Part shown: in pieces, positions 36,388-44,694 of the stretch
How the letters are laid out: the number at the start of each line of letters is the position of its first letter
Numbering within the stretch: position 1 is the first letter of the stretch
Origin: Lachnotalea sp. AF33-28
Lineage (GTDB): Bacteria; Bacillota; Clostridia; Lachnospirales; Lachnospiraceae
Assembly (NCBI RefSeq): GCF_003477885.1
Contig: NZ_QUEE01000018.1
Coordinates: forward strand, 39,063 to 103,062
Direction: 5' to 3'
Length of the DNA: 64,000 bases
Made by a program: the position numbers and the translations under genes
Notes under the pieces: model-generated
The model's input: the letters and a program-made list of their open reading frames with translations, nothing else
What the model was told of the DNA's origin: nothing
Database searches by the model: none

Positions 36388-37434
36388 ATGAGCATATTGG
36401 AAGTGAAAAATTTACGTGTGTCCTTTCATGCCTATGCCGGACGGGTACAGGCGGTAAGGGGGGTAAGCTTCTCCGTGGACAGCGGGGAGACGCTGGCGAT
36501 TGTGGGAGAGTCGGGCTGCGGGAAAAGCGTGACCGTCCAGACCGTGATGAAGCTGACGCCGACACCCCCGGCTTTTATTGAAGAAGGACAGATACTGTAT
36601 AACGGCAGGGACATCACGGGATGTTCGGAAAAGGAGATGCAGCAGCTTAGGGGCGGTGAATTCTCCATGATCTTTCAGGACCCCATGACCTCTTTAAACC
36701 CGACCATGCGTGTGGGGCGGCAGATCAATGAGAGCATACTCAAACACACCAGCTTATCCTCCAAAGAAGCCACGGAAAAGACGATGGAGATGATGCGCCT
36801 TGTAGGCATACCGAAACCGGAGATGAATATGCTGCGTTATCCGCATACTTACAGCGGAGGTATGCGCCAGAGAATCATGATCGCCATGGGCATGTCCACC
36901 AATCCGAAGATACTGTTCGCAGACGAGCCTACCACGGCGTTGGATGTGACCACTCAGAGCCAGATCCTGGACCTGATGAACAGTCTGAAAAAACAGTTCA
37001 ACATGGCGATGGTCCTGATCACACACAACCTGGGCGTGGTCGCGCGCATGGCGGATAAGGTGGCCGTTATGTATGCCGGTAAAATCGTCGAAACAGGCAC
37101 TGCCAGGGAAGTGTTCTATGAGCCGAAGCATCCCTATACCTGGGGGCTGTTAAACTCCATGCCGGATATTAACGGCACGGACGGCAGCAGGGAACTGGCG
37201 GCGATTCCCGGCACACCTCCGGATTTATACGCACCTCCGGCCGGGTGCGCCTTTGCGGCCAGATGCCCGTATGCTATGGGCGCCTGTCTGAAGGCACAGC
37301 CGGAAGAAACCTCTTTAAGCGGCACCCATAAGGCGAGCTGCCATCTCCTCGATCCCCGTGCTCCCAAGGTGCCGGCGTATGAGGCGAAGCGGCATGCCGT
37401 GGAAGGAAAGCAGCAGAGTCTGGGAGGAATGTGA
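36388..37434 (+). CDS. oppD: Oligopeptide ABC transporter ATPase OppD
   Basis: The 348-residue ATPase has Walker A GESGCGKS (about 40-47), signature SGGMRQR and Walker B ILFADEPTTALD. The C-terminal oligo_HPY extension contains PPDLYAPPAGCAFAARCPYAMGAC, which in this class can bind an iron-sulfur cluster through Cys residues. It energises the OppBC channel together with OppF, whose gene starts two bases after this stop. Confidence 0.94.
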   Translation: MSILEVKNLRVSFHAYAGRVQAVRGVSFSVDSGETLAIVGESGCGKSVTVQTVMKLTPTPPAFIEEGQILYNGRDITGCSEKEMQQLRGGEFSMIFQDPMTSLNPTMRVGRQINESILKHTSLSSKEATEKTMEMMRLVGIPKPEMNMLRYPHTYSGGMRQRIMIAMGMSTNPKILFADEPTTALDVTTQSQILDLMNSLKKQFNMAMVLITHNLGVVARMADKVAVMYAGKIVETGTAREVFYEPKHPYTWGLLNSMPDINGTDGSRELAAIPGTPPDLYAPPAGCAFAARCPYAMGACLKAQPEETSLSGTHKASCHLLDPRAPKVPAYEAKRHAVEGKQQSLGGM

Positions 37435-37436
37435 CG

Positions 37437-38429
37437 ATGGCAGAGAATTTATTGGAAGTAAAGGGCCTGAAAAAATATTTTAAATCCGGTTCTGTGATCG
37501 ATTTCAAAAAGGGAAAGGACTGGTATGAAAAGCTCTATCTAAAGGCGGTGGACGATGTCAGCTTTTCCATAGAAAAGGGCTCTACCCTGGGTCTGGTGGG
37601 CGAATCCGGATGCGGAAAGACCACAGTGGGACGCTGCATCCTGCGCCTGTACCGCGCGGACGAAGGGGAGATCCTTTATAACGGTAAGGATATTGCCCGC
37701 ATTCCGATCTCGGCGGACAAGACCTATACAAAAAAGATCCAGATGATCTTTCAGGATCCGTATGCTTCCCTGGATCCCCGCTGTACGATCGCGGATATCA
37801 TCGGAGAAGGGCTTAAGGTGCACGGCCTGTGCAGGAGCAGAGCCGAACAGGAGGAGCGCATCTGTGAACTGCTGGAGATGGTGGGATTAAACAGAGAGCA
37901 CAGAAACCGTTTCCCTCATGAGTTTTCCGGCGGGCAGAGGCAGCGTGTCGGCATCGCGCGCGCCTTATCCGTAAATCCGGAGTTCATCGTATGTGACGAG
38001 GCGATTTCCGCCCTGGATGTATCCATTCAGGCGCAGATCATCAATCTGCTGATGCGTCTGCAGCGCGAAATGGGGCTGACCTATCTCTTCATCGCCCATG
38101 ACCTGTCCATGGTCCGCCATATATCCGACCGCACGGCCGTCATGTACCTGGGCACCATCGTGGAGATCGGCCCTACGGAAGAGGTTTATTTAAACCCGCT
38201 GCATCCTTATACGAAAGGCCTGCTGGCCTCTGTGCCCGCCGCGGATCCCGATTATGAGAAAAACAGGGAGAAGAGTGGGCTGACCGGCGAGATTTCCAGC
38301 CCCATCAATCCGAAACCCGGATGCCGGTTTGCGGACCGATGTCCTATGGCAAAGGAGATCTGCCGGCAGGAGATGCCGCCGTTAAAAGACAGAGGGCAGG
38401 GACATATGGCCGCCTGCCATATGCTGTAA
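37437..38429 (+). CDS. oppF: Oligopeptide ABC transporter ATPase OppF
   Basis: The 330-residue ATPase has Walker A GESGCGKT (about 55-62), signature SGGQRQRVGIARAL and Walker B FIVCDEAISALD, where Ala replaces the usual Pro-Val of DEPVSALD. The C-terminal oligo_HPY segment contains CRFADRCPMAKEIC. I chose ATG 37437 with GGGAGG at good spacing; an in-frame GTG at 37431 is the alternative. It completes the five-gene importer. Confidence 0.93.
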   Translation: MAENLLEVKGLKKYFKSGSVIDFKKGKDWYEKLYLKAVDDVSFSIEKGSTLGLVGESGCGKTTVGRCILRLYRADEGEILYNGKDIARIPISADKTYTKKIQMIFQDPYASLDPRCTIADIIGEGLKVHGLCRSRAEQEERICELLEMVGLNREHRNRFPHEFSGGQRQRVGIARALSVNPEFIVCDEAISALDVSIQAQIINLLMRLQREMGLTYLFIAHDLSMVRHISDRTAVMYLGTIVEIGPTEEVYLNPLHPYTKGLLASVPAADPDYEKNREKSGLTGEISSPINPKPGCRFADRCPMAKEICRQEMPPLKDRGQGHMAACHML

Positions 38430-38483
38430 AACAGTATTATGCTTGTGAAGAGTTTAGTTTGGAAGTGAAGGAAGGCCGGAAAC

Positions 38484-39107
38484 ATGGAAAAGGATGAAGT
38501 TCTGGATTTTTTAAAACGTCTGGCGGAGAGCATCGCTGTTATGTTCGGCGACTGCTGTGAGACGCTGGTTCATGATATGAGTGTGCCGGGGCATCCGATA
38601 CTGGCAATCTATAATGGGAAGGTTTCAGGCAGAGAGATCGGTTCCACACAGGATATATACGGGAATAAACCCGGTGCGGGCTATTTCAACGAAACCATAG
38701 TGAAAAGGGATTTCGTAAATATGCAGGTAGTGACGCTGGACGGAAAAAAGGTGAAATCCACAACGATTCATTTCCGCGGCAGGAATTATAGCTATGCGCT
38801 GGGAATCAATTACGACTACACACAGATGCAGAAGATGCATGCGCTGATCGATAATTTCATTCAGGTGAATCAGGATCTGTACAGAGAAATCGCGGATTCG
38901 GAAAACACCACGCTGGAAGATATCGTGGCGGACTGCGTGAACAGACTGGGGACTCCGATCGAAGAGATGACGAAAAGAGAGCGCCTTCAGGCAATCTCCA
39001 TGATGAAGGAGCGCAATGTGTTTCATTTTCAGAAAGCGGTGCCCTATGTCTCGGAATGCCTGGGCGTGTCGCGCTATACGGTCTATAAATACATAAGCGA
39101 AGTATAG
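38484..39107 (+). CDS. YheO-like PAS/HTH transcriptional regulator
   Basis: The 207-residue protein has an N-terminal YheO-type PAS domain (LAESIAVMFGDCCETLVHD, then IYNGKVSGREIGS). The C-terminal helix-turn-helix (about 150-207) reads KERNVFHFQKAVPYVSECLGV, then SRYTVYKYI. Relatives include DauR, which controls D-arginine catabolism, so an amino-acid-derived ligand is plausible. It lies 54 bases after oppF and probably senses a product of peptide catabolism, though that is inference. A hairpin at 39117-39148 follows the gene. Confidence 0.85.
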   Translation: MEKDEVLDFLKRLAESIAVMFGDCCETLVHDMSVPGHPILAIYNGKVSGREIGSTQDIYGNKPGAGYFNETIVKRDFVNMQVVTLDGKKVKSTTIHFRGRNYSYALGINYDYTQMQKMHALIDNFIQVNQDLYREIADSENTTLEDIVADCVNRLGTPIEEMTKRERLQAISMMKERNVFHFQKAVPYVSECLGVSRYTVYKYISEV

Positions 39108-39116
39108 ATACAGTGA

Positions 39117-39148
39117 CAGGGCCGGAAAAATAAGCGTTTCCGGCCCTG
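39117..39148 (+). terminator. Terminator-like hairpin after the YheO-like regulator
   Basis: CAGGGCCGGAAA (39117-39128) pairs perfectly with TTTCCGGCCCTG (39137-39148). There is no strong T-run downstream, but the A/T base of the stem partly substitutes. It likely ends the opp transcript. Confidence 0.6.
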
Positions 39149-39153
39149 TAGAG

Positions 39154-39319
39154 CTAGTGCACTGACACGCTTACATTTAAACTAACAGCACTGCCTATTT
39201 CGCCATCTGCCGCGTTGTCGTCAGTCAGCGATGCCACCGCATCGCCTTCTTCCTCCGCCTTGCAGAGTGACGAAATATTCAGCACTGTTAGTCTAAACGT
39301 AAACGTGTCAGTACACTAG
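39154..39319. mobile_element. Symmetric 166-bp palindromic miniature element
   Basis: The ends CTAGTGCACTGACACG and CGTGTCAGTACACTAG are inverted over about 35 bases with a few mismatches, and similarity continues inward to a perfect central hairpin GCGATGC-CACC-GCATCGC (39228-39245). The centre of that hairpin coincides with the centre of the whole element. GAGC (or TAGAGC counting the terminal TA) is repeated on both sides, which could be a short target duplication. There is no coding capacity. It fits a MITE or other dispersed palindromic repeat, immediately upstream of a PatB-like gene. Confidence 0.65.
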
Positions 39320-39375
39320 AGCGTGTTTAAAGTGCATTTGATTTGCGCGCGTCGCAGCGCGCGGTGGTTTTTAGT

Positions 39376-40554
39376 ATGAGTAAATATGATTTTGAAACTT
39401 TAGTAAAAAGGCGGCCGGCCAATCTGAAGCTGACCGCTACGGATCCTGCCGTCCTCGCGGCGGGAAACATAAGCTTTGACGGAGCGGAGCCTGATTTCAA
39501 AACGGCTCCGGCCATAGAACAGGCTGTGATCCGCATGGCGGAGAACGGACTGTACGGTTTTAACCTCTGCGATGACAGATACCGCAGGGCCGTGACAGAC
39601 TGGATGGAATCGGAGCGCGGTGTGAAGGCGGAAAAGGAATGGGTGGTCCCGACGCTGGGAACCATTCATTCCGTTGCAACAGCCATCCGCATGACCACCA
39701 AAGAGGGAGAGGGCGTGATAGTGACCCCTCCTGTCTATAACCGCTATGAGCAGGCCGCCGACAGGCTTGGCAGAAATACCTGCAAATGCGGTCTCATACT
39801 GTCACAGGGGCGCTATCACATGGATTTTGATTCCATTGAAAAAGCTATGGCCCGGCCGGAGAACAGGCTGTTCATCCTCTGCAATCCCCATAACCCCATC
39901 GGCCAGATCTGGCGTCAGGAGGAACTTGCCCGTCTGGCTGAGCTGGCGCAGCGCTATCATGTAACGGTCTTTTCCGATGAGATTTTTGCGGAAACCGTCT
40001 ATGACGGAAACAGCACCCCGTGCTACCTGACTGTGCCCGGGGCTGCCTCTCACGCAATCGTATCGGTATCCCTGGGCAAAGCCTTTCATTTTACCGGAGT
40101 GAACCACGCCAACATGCTGATACCGGACAGCGCACTGCGTGAAGCCTTTATCACACAGAGAAATGCGGATCATTACGGCAGCATCGACCCCTTCGCCTAT
40201 GAAAGCATCCTCGCCGCCTACTCTGAAGAGGGCCGGGACTGGCTCCATGCCATGAACGCCTATGTGGAGAACAACATCCATAGAATCAGGGAATTCTTTC
40301 ACGAGAATCTGCCAAAGGCTGCTGTTTACGGCGGGGAGGGGGGCTATATCCTCTGGATCGACATGCGTCCGTATTTTGAGGACGAGGAAAGCATGATCGA
40401 TTTTCTGTACCATAAAGCCTTTTTCCATGTGGATGCCGGCAGCAGCTACGGCGCCGAACGCTTTGTGCGCATGTGCGTAGCAAGCCCCTGGCACGCGATA
40501 GAAAGGGCTCTGGGAACGCTTCAGGCGGCCTGTGATATTGGAAAATATAAGTAA
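39376..40554 (+). CDS. PatB/MalY-like PLP-dependent C-S lyase or aminotransferase, copy 1
   Basis: The 392-residue fold-type I PLP enzyme has the substrate-loop stretch YGFNLCDDRYRRAVTDWM, FILCNPHNPIGQIWR with the PLP-ring Asn, VFSDEIFAE with the pyridine Asp and VSLGKAFHFTGVNHA with the Schiff-base Lys. MalY/PatB members cleave cystathionine or cysteine S-conjugates. The ATG at 39376 has only a weak ribosome site (GGTGG), and a GCGCGC hairpin followed by T's lies directly before it, which suggests low or regulated expression. A related gene occurs at 61943. Confidence 0.85.
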   Translation: MSKYDFETLVKRRPANLKLTATDPAVLAAGNISFDGAEPDFKTAPAIEQAVIRMAENGLYGFNLCDDRYRRAVTDWMESERGVKAEKEWVVPTLGTIHSVATAIRMTTKEGEGVIVTPPVYNRYEQAADRLGRNTCKCGLILSQGRYHMDFDSIEKAMARPENRLFILCNPHNPIGQIWRQEELARLAELAQRYHVTVFSDEIFAETVYDGNSTPCYLTVPGAASHAIVSVSLGKAFHFTGVNHANMLIPDSALREAFITQRNADHYGSIDPFAYESILAAYSEEGRDWLHAMNAYVENNIHRIREFFHENLPKAAVYGGEGGYILWIDMRPYFEDEESMIDFLYHKAFFHVDAGSSYGAERFVRMCVASPWHAIERALGTLQAACDIGKYK

Positions 40555-40638
40555 TTATGGTTGTATTATAAAAACACTGTATGCTATAATGACCCATATC
40601 AGAAGCGGCAGGCTGCCGCGGATGTATGGAGGAGAAGA

Positions 40639-42888
40639 ATGAGGTACACAGTTAAGACGGAAGAGCATGCCCCTTTGATTAAGGGCCATATGAAGCTCGG
40701 CGGAGCGAACCGCACATATGAAGTGGATGTGAACAGCCGCTATTTTACCCTGAACGCAAAACCGTGGATCCCCGTGATGGGAGAAATCCACTATTCGAGA
40801 GTGTGCTGTGAGGACTGGGAGAGGGAGCTTCGCAAGATGAAGGCGGGAGGAATCACCGCCGTATCCTGCTATGTGATCTGGATTTACCATGAGGAAGAGG
40901 AGGGCTGCTTTGACTTTACCGGCAGCCGGGATCTACGGCGCTTTGTCATGCTGTGCCAGAAACTGGGGCTGTGGGTGGTCCTTCGTATCGGCCCCTGGGC
41001 TCATGGGGAAGTCCGCAACGGAGGTTTTCCCGACTGGCTGCTGAAAAAGGATATCAAGCCGCGCACCAACGATCCGGAGTATCTTAGCTATGTACAGCGC
41101 TATTATGCAAAAATATATGAACAGGTACAGGAGTTTCTGTTTGAGAAAGAAGGCTGTATTTTTGCAATCCAGCTGGAAAACGAATTGACGAACAATGCGC
41201 CGCACCTGTTAAAGCTGAAGGAGATGGCCGTGCAGTGCCGCCTTACGGCGCCGATCTATACGGTGACCGGATGGAACAGCGCCTATGGCGCCGAAATTCC
41301 GGAATACGATGTGGTTCCTGTATTCGGAGGATATTCGGAGGCGCCCTGGGATGCCAGCCTGGTTAGGCTTGTGCCTTCTTCCAACTTTTTCTTCCTGTCC
41401 GCCCGAAACGATTCCAGCATCGGAACGGATCTGATCCCGAAGCCTCTGACGGATGACGGCGCTTTCCATATGAATTATGATCTCTATCCCTTTGCCACCT
41501 GTGAGATCGGCGGGGGTATCCAGGTCACCCATCACCGCAGGCCCCGCATATCACCGCAGGAGATTTATGCGATCGCATTGGTGAAACTGGGAAGCGGAAA
41601 CAATCTGCCCGGATATTATATGTATCACGGCGGTACAAATGCGATTGGAAAGCTCTCCACGCTGCAGGAGTCCAAGGCTACGGGATATCCTAATGACCTT
41701 CCCATACGGGATTATGACTTTCAGGCGCCCCTGGGCCGGTACGGTCTGCCTCATGGACAGTACGGAAAGCTGAAGCTGATGCATCTGTTCTTAGCGGACT
41801 TCGGCTCTGTGCTGGCCGGTATGGATGCGTATTTTCCGGAGAATCCGATCACAGACCGTTATGATACCTCCTCTCTGCGATACAGTGTGAGGATGGACGG
41901 CCAAAGCGGCTATGTGTTTGTGAATAACTACCAGAGGCTGGATGTGCTGGCATCCCATGAAGATGTGCGTTTTGAGATTCCGCTTAAGGAGGAGACGCTC
42001 CTGTTTCCGGAAGACGGGATGAAGGTGCCGTCCGGCGCCTGCTTTTTCCTTCCTTTCCGTTTGGATCTGGACGGGGTCATGCTGCAAGGCGCTACGGTCC
42101 AGCTGATCTGCCATAAAGAGGATACCTGGTTTTTCTTTGCTGTGGACGGCATAGAGGGGTGTTATTATCTGGAAACCGGCGGGATGGACAGAGTTGAGGC
42201 GGCAGGCTGCAGAAGAGAGAACGTGGGAGGCAGGCTCAAGCTGACCCCTGCGGCATGCGGTACGGACAGCGTGATCACGGTCGTGAAAAAGGATGGCAAA
42301 AAAATCCGTCTGGTCACCCTGACGCAGGAACAGGCGGAACATTTCTACGATCTTGACGGTACGGTCTGTGTGGCCGGCGGGGAGATGTTTAATACGGATG
42401 AAGGACAGGCCGTTTACTGTCTGGGCAACCCCGACCTGACAGGATTTAAGTGGGACGGTAATGCTTTTGTACCGGCCGGCAAATCTGCGGATGAGAGGCG
42501 TCCGGAGGTGTCCTTTAAAGAATGCCCGGGAATAGACGTACAGAGCTTCTGTATGGAAGAACTCTCTCTGGGCGGCAAAAGAGAGATCCGGCAATGGGAG
42601 CTTTCACTTAAGGAACTTTCACTTACCGGGCTGGCGGATGTGTTCCTTAAGATCAGCTATGTGGGTGACTGCATACAGATCTACATAAACGATACGCTGG
42701 CGGCGGATGAATTCTACCGGGGAGATCCGTGGCTGGTGAGTGTGCAGGAGCTTTTGCGGTTTGGAACAGAAGTGAAGATCCTTGTTTCGGAATTAAGGCC
42801 GGAAGGCGTTTATCTGGAAACAGAGAAAAACAGCGGGCTCGCGGTGGAAAGCATTGAAGCATTGCCGCTGTATGAAATGATCTGGTAA
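40639..42888 (+). CDS. Glycoside hydrolase family 35 beta-galactosidase
   Basis: The 749-residue cytosolic enzyme has the GH35 opening FTLNAKPWIPVMGEIHYSRV, GLWVVLRIGPWAHGEVRNGG and FAIQLENELTNN with acid/base candidate Glu182. The nucleophile candidate is Glu289 in FATCEIGGG. The C-terminal half is beta-rich with jelly-roll domains. GH35 enzymes release terminal beta-galactose, consistent with trimming galactan side chains of rhamnogalacturonan I. ATG 40639 follows GGAGGAGAAG. A strong terminator (42911-42950) follows. Confidence 0.87.
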   Translation: MRYTVKTEEHAPLIKGHMKLGGANRTYEVDVNSRYFTLNAKPWIPVMGEIHYSRVCCEDWERELRKMKAGGITAVSCYVIWIYHEEEEGCFDFTGSRDLRRFVMLCQKLGLWVVLRIGPWAHGEVRNGGFPDWLLKKDIKPRTNDPEYLSYVQRYYAKIYEQVQEFLFEKEGCIFAIQLENELTNNAPHLLKLKEMAVQCRLTAPIYTVTGWNSAYGAEIPEYDVVPVFGGYSEAPWDASLVRLVPSSNFFFLSARNDSSIGTDLIPKPLTDDGAFHMNYDLYPFATCEIGGGIQVTHHRRPRISPQEIYAIALVKLGSGNNLPGYYMYHGGTNAIGKLSTLQESKATGYPNDLPIRDYDFQAPLGRYGLPHGQYGKLKLMHLFLADFGSVLAGMDAYFPENPITDRYDTSSLRYSVRMDGQSGYVFVNNYQRLDVLASHEDVRFEIPLKEETLLFPEDGMKVPSGACFFLPFRLDLDGVMLQGATVQLICHKEDTWFFFAVDGIEGCYYLETGGMDRVEAAGCRRENVGGRLKLTPAACGTDSVITVVKKDGKKIRLVTLTQEQAEHFYDLDGTVCVAGGEMFNTDEGQAVYCLGNPDLTGFKWDGNAFVPAGKSADERRPEVSFKECPGIDVQSFCMEELSLGGKREIRQWELSLKELSLTGLADVFLKISYVGDCIQIYINDTLAADEFYRGDPWLVSVQELLRFGTEVKILVSELRPEGVYLETEKNSGLAVESIEALPLYEMIW

Positions 42889-42910
42889 CAGAAGCGGTGG
42901 GAACAATCGG

Positions 42911-42950
42911 AGCGCTGCATACCAAACGGAAGGTATGCGGCGCTTTTTCT
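42911..42950 (+). terminator. Terminator after the GH35 gene
   Basis: AGCGCTGCATACC (42911-42923) pairs along 13 bases (one G-T) with GGTATGCGGCGCT (42932-42944), followed by TTTTTCT. It ends the GH35 transcript just before the next promoter. Confidence 0.87.
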
Positions 42951-42953
42951 ATC

Positions 42954-43000
42954 TTGACATTCATTTCCCGTATGTTAGAATTTATGTAACTAGTTACATA
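42954..43000 (+). promoter_or_regulatory. Promoter with perfect 18-bp operator-like palindrome before the epimerase genes
   Basis: TTGACA (42954-42959) and TAGAAT (42976-42981) are 16 bases apart. Two bases after the -10 box begins the perfect 18-base palindrome TATGTAACTAGTTACATA (42983-43000), spanning the expected transcription start. This is a classic repressor position. The GTAAC half-site is reminiscent of GntR-family operators, but no repressor gene is adjacent. Confidence 0.72.
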
Positions 43001-43027
43001 AGGCTGCAGGAAAGGAGTGTATTGAGT

Positions 43028-43816
43028 ATGCTGCTGTATGGAGTGCTGCATAGCAGTGAACGGTATCAGAGGATGTATCTTGTGGACTGCCTGCGCGATC
43101 AGGCGGAGGCAGGATGGAAGGATGTGGAGATTTATGGGCAGGTACCCCACCTGTTTGCGGATGCCTATGGGATATCGGGTCTGGAGGAAATAAAAAAAGG
43201 GCTTGAGGCATTTGCACTGGAAGCTGCGGTCTTTCGGCCGGGAGTATATCAGTATGATCTGTGCGCAGATCCGGAGGATCCGTTCGGAGCTGCGTCCATG
43301 GGATATTACAGGCACATGGCCGCGGCCGCGGTAAAGCTTGGAGCAAAAATGCTGTCATTGAACAGCTTTATGAGGATCGTGGATGGGGATTTGCCGGAGA
43401 GAAAGAAACGGGCGGTCAAAGCGGTAAAGATGCTGTCGGCGGAAGCGGGGCCGGTGAAGATTTTGTGCGAAAATGGCGGAAAGTACAGCGCTTTTTCTGC
43501 CCTTAAGGAACTCTGTGACCTGAAATCGGCGGTGCCGGAAATTCAGATACAAATGAATCTGGCCGGAGCGCTTGAGGCCGGTGAGAAGCTGTCGGATTGG
43601 CTAAAAGCCTTTGGAGAAGATCTGAAAGTCATTTCTGTTCCCGGTTTTCTGCTGCGGGAAATGCAGGAAGGCACGCACACGGACGGAGAATGGCCAAAGG
43701 ATTGCTTATCCGCGCTTTTCCAAAGTTCTTTTTGCGGATGGATCAGACTGGAAAACTATGAGGCCGGTTATCGGGAAGCTTTCAGGCTGTGCGGTATCCC
43801 GGCGGGAGGCCTATAA
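43028..43816 (+). CDS. Sugar phosphate isomerase/epimerase-like TIM-barrel protein, copy 1
   Basis: The 262-residue AP-endonuclease-family-2-like TIM barrel shows DVEIYGQVPHLFAD near the N-terminus and AAAAVKLGAKMLSLNSFMRI and KILCENGGKYSAF in the middle. The C-terminal LSALFQSSFCGWIRLENYEAGYREAF is also typical. Such proteins isomerise or epimerise sugars or inositols using a divalent metal; the specific substrate is unknown. The start is ATG 43028 (AAAGGAG ten bases before); TTG 43022 is possible. Its stop shares a base with the next gene's ATG, so the two are coupled. Confidence 0.75.
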   Translation: MLLYGVLHSSERYQRMYLVDCLRDQAEAGWKDVEIYGQVPHLFADAYGISGLEEIKKGLEAFALEAAVFRPGVYQYDLCADPEDPFGAASMGYYRHMAAAAVKLGAKMLSLNSFMRIVDGDLPERKKRAVKAVKMLSAEAGPVKILCENGGKYSAFSALKELCDLKSAVPEIQIQMNLAGALEAGEKLSDWLKAFGEDLKVISVPGFLLREMQEGTHTDGEWPKDCLSALFQSSFCGWIRLENYEAGYREAFRLCGIPAGGL

Positions 43817-44652
43817 TGAGAAGAGAACAGATCGCACAGATGAATCAGCATTACAAACGGTACTCATACCGTTTTTTCTTAGAAAACCAGAAGCGTCTGG
43901 GAGTGACATCGCTGGAGCTGTGGATGGGGGCTCCGCATTTCTATCTGGACAGGCTGCGTTACAGTGACTGCACTGCCATACGAAGACAGACGGCTTCGGC
44001 CGGGCTGTCGGTGAAGGCGGCTACTGCTCCCAGCTTTGCAAGGCAGTATCAGTACGCCATGCCGGGAAAAGAGTGGTCGGAATATGCGTTCGCTTACTTT
44101 AGCAACGGCATACGTGCGGCGGCGGAGCTGGGAGCGGGCATCGTGACCGTCAATGCAGGGTGGGAGCTTATAGGCGAACCCCTTTCTGAAGCGGCGAAAC
44201 GGTCCGCCCAAATGCTGCATCGGCTGGCTGAATTCGCATGGCAGCGGGGAATTGTTCTGGCTATGGAGCCTCTTATGACAACGGAGAGCTGCATAGCGGA
44301 CAGCCTGCGCGGCACAAAAAATCTGATCCGGGCATCAGCGCATCATAATCTGAAAGCCATGGTGGACACAGGGGCTATGGCCTACCAGGGAGAAACCCTG
44401 GAGGAATGGCTGGAAGCCTTTGGAGAGGATCTGGTGCATATGCATTTCGTGGATGCGGCTGGCAGGGGAGACAGCTTTACTCACGGCGTATGGGGAGACG
44501 GTGTACTGCCTCTGCAAGACATGTTAAGCTGTATGGAACGCTACGGCTATCGGGGTCTCTTAACCCAGGAAATAGCGGAAGAGAGGTATGAAGACGATCC
44601 TGCACAGGCAGACCGGAGAAATATTGGGATGCTCCGCCGGTATATTCCGTAA
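43816..44652 (+). CDS. Sugar phosphate isomerase/epimerase-like TIM-barrel protein, copy 2
   Basis: The 278-residue TIM-barrel protein is of the same superfamily. It has ELWMGAPHFYLDRLRY near the N-terminus, a metal Glu candidate in GIVLAMEPLMTTESC, LKAMVDTGAMAYQGETLEEW and the typical HMHFVDAAGRGDSFTHGVWGDG, then LLTQEIAEERYEDDP. It is likely a xylose-isomerase-like epimerase or isomerase acting on released monosaccharides such as rhamnose or galacturonate derivatives. ATG 43816 overlaps the preceding stop by one base, with GGGAGG upstream. Confidence 0.83.
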   Translation: MRREQIAQMNQHYKRYSYRFFLENQKRLGVTSLELWMGAPHFYLDRLRYSDCTAIRRQTASAGLSVKAATAPSFARQYQYAMPGKEWSEYAFAYFSNGIRAAAELGAGIVTVNAGWELIGEPLSEAAKRSAQMLHRLAEFAWQRGIVLAMEPLMTTESCIADSLRGTKNLIRASAHHNLKAMVDTGAMAYQGETLEEWLEAFGEDLVHMHFVDAAGRGDSFTHGVWGDGVLPLQDMLSCMERYGYRGLLTQEIAEERYEDDPAQADRRNIGMLRRYIP

Positions 44653-44694
44653 ACAGGCGCAGCGATATGTAAAATCCGGCAAGGAGAGAACCGA

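Noticed and set aside
42653..43315. Minus-strand 220-residue reading frame across the GH35 end
   Set aside because: It crosses a terminator, a promoter and an operator-like palindrome of the plus-strand genes and shows no recognisable motif.
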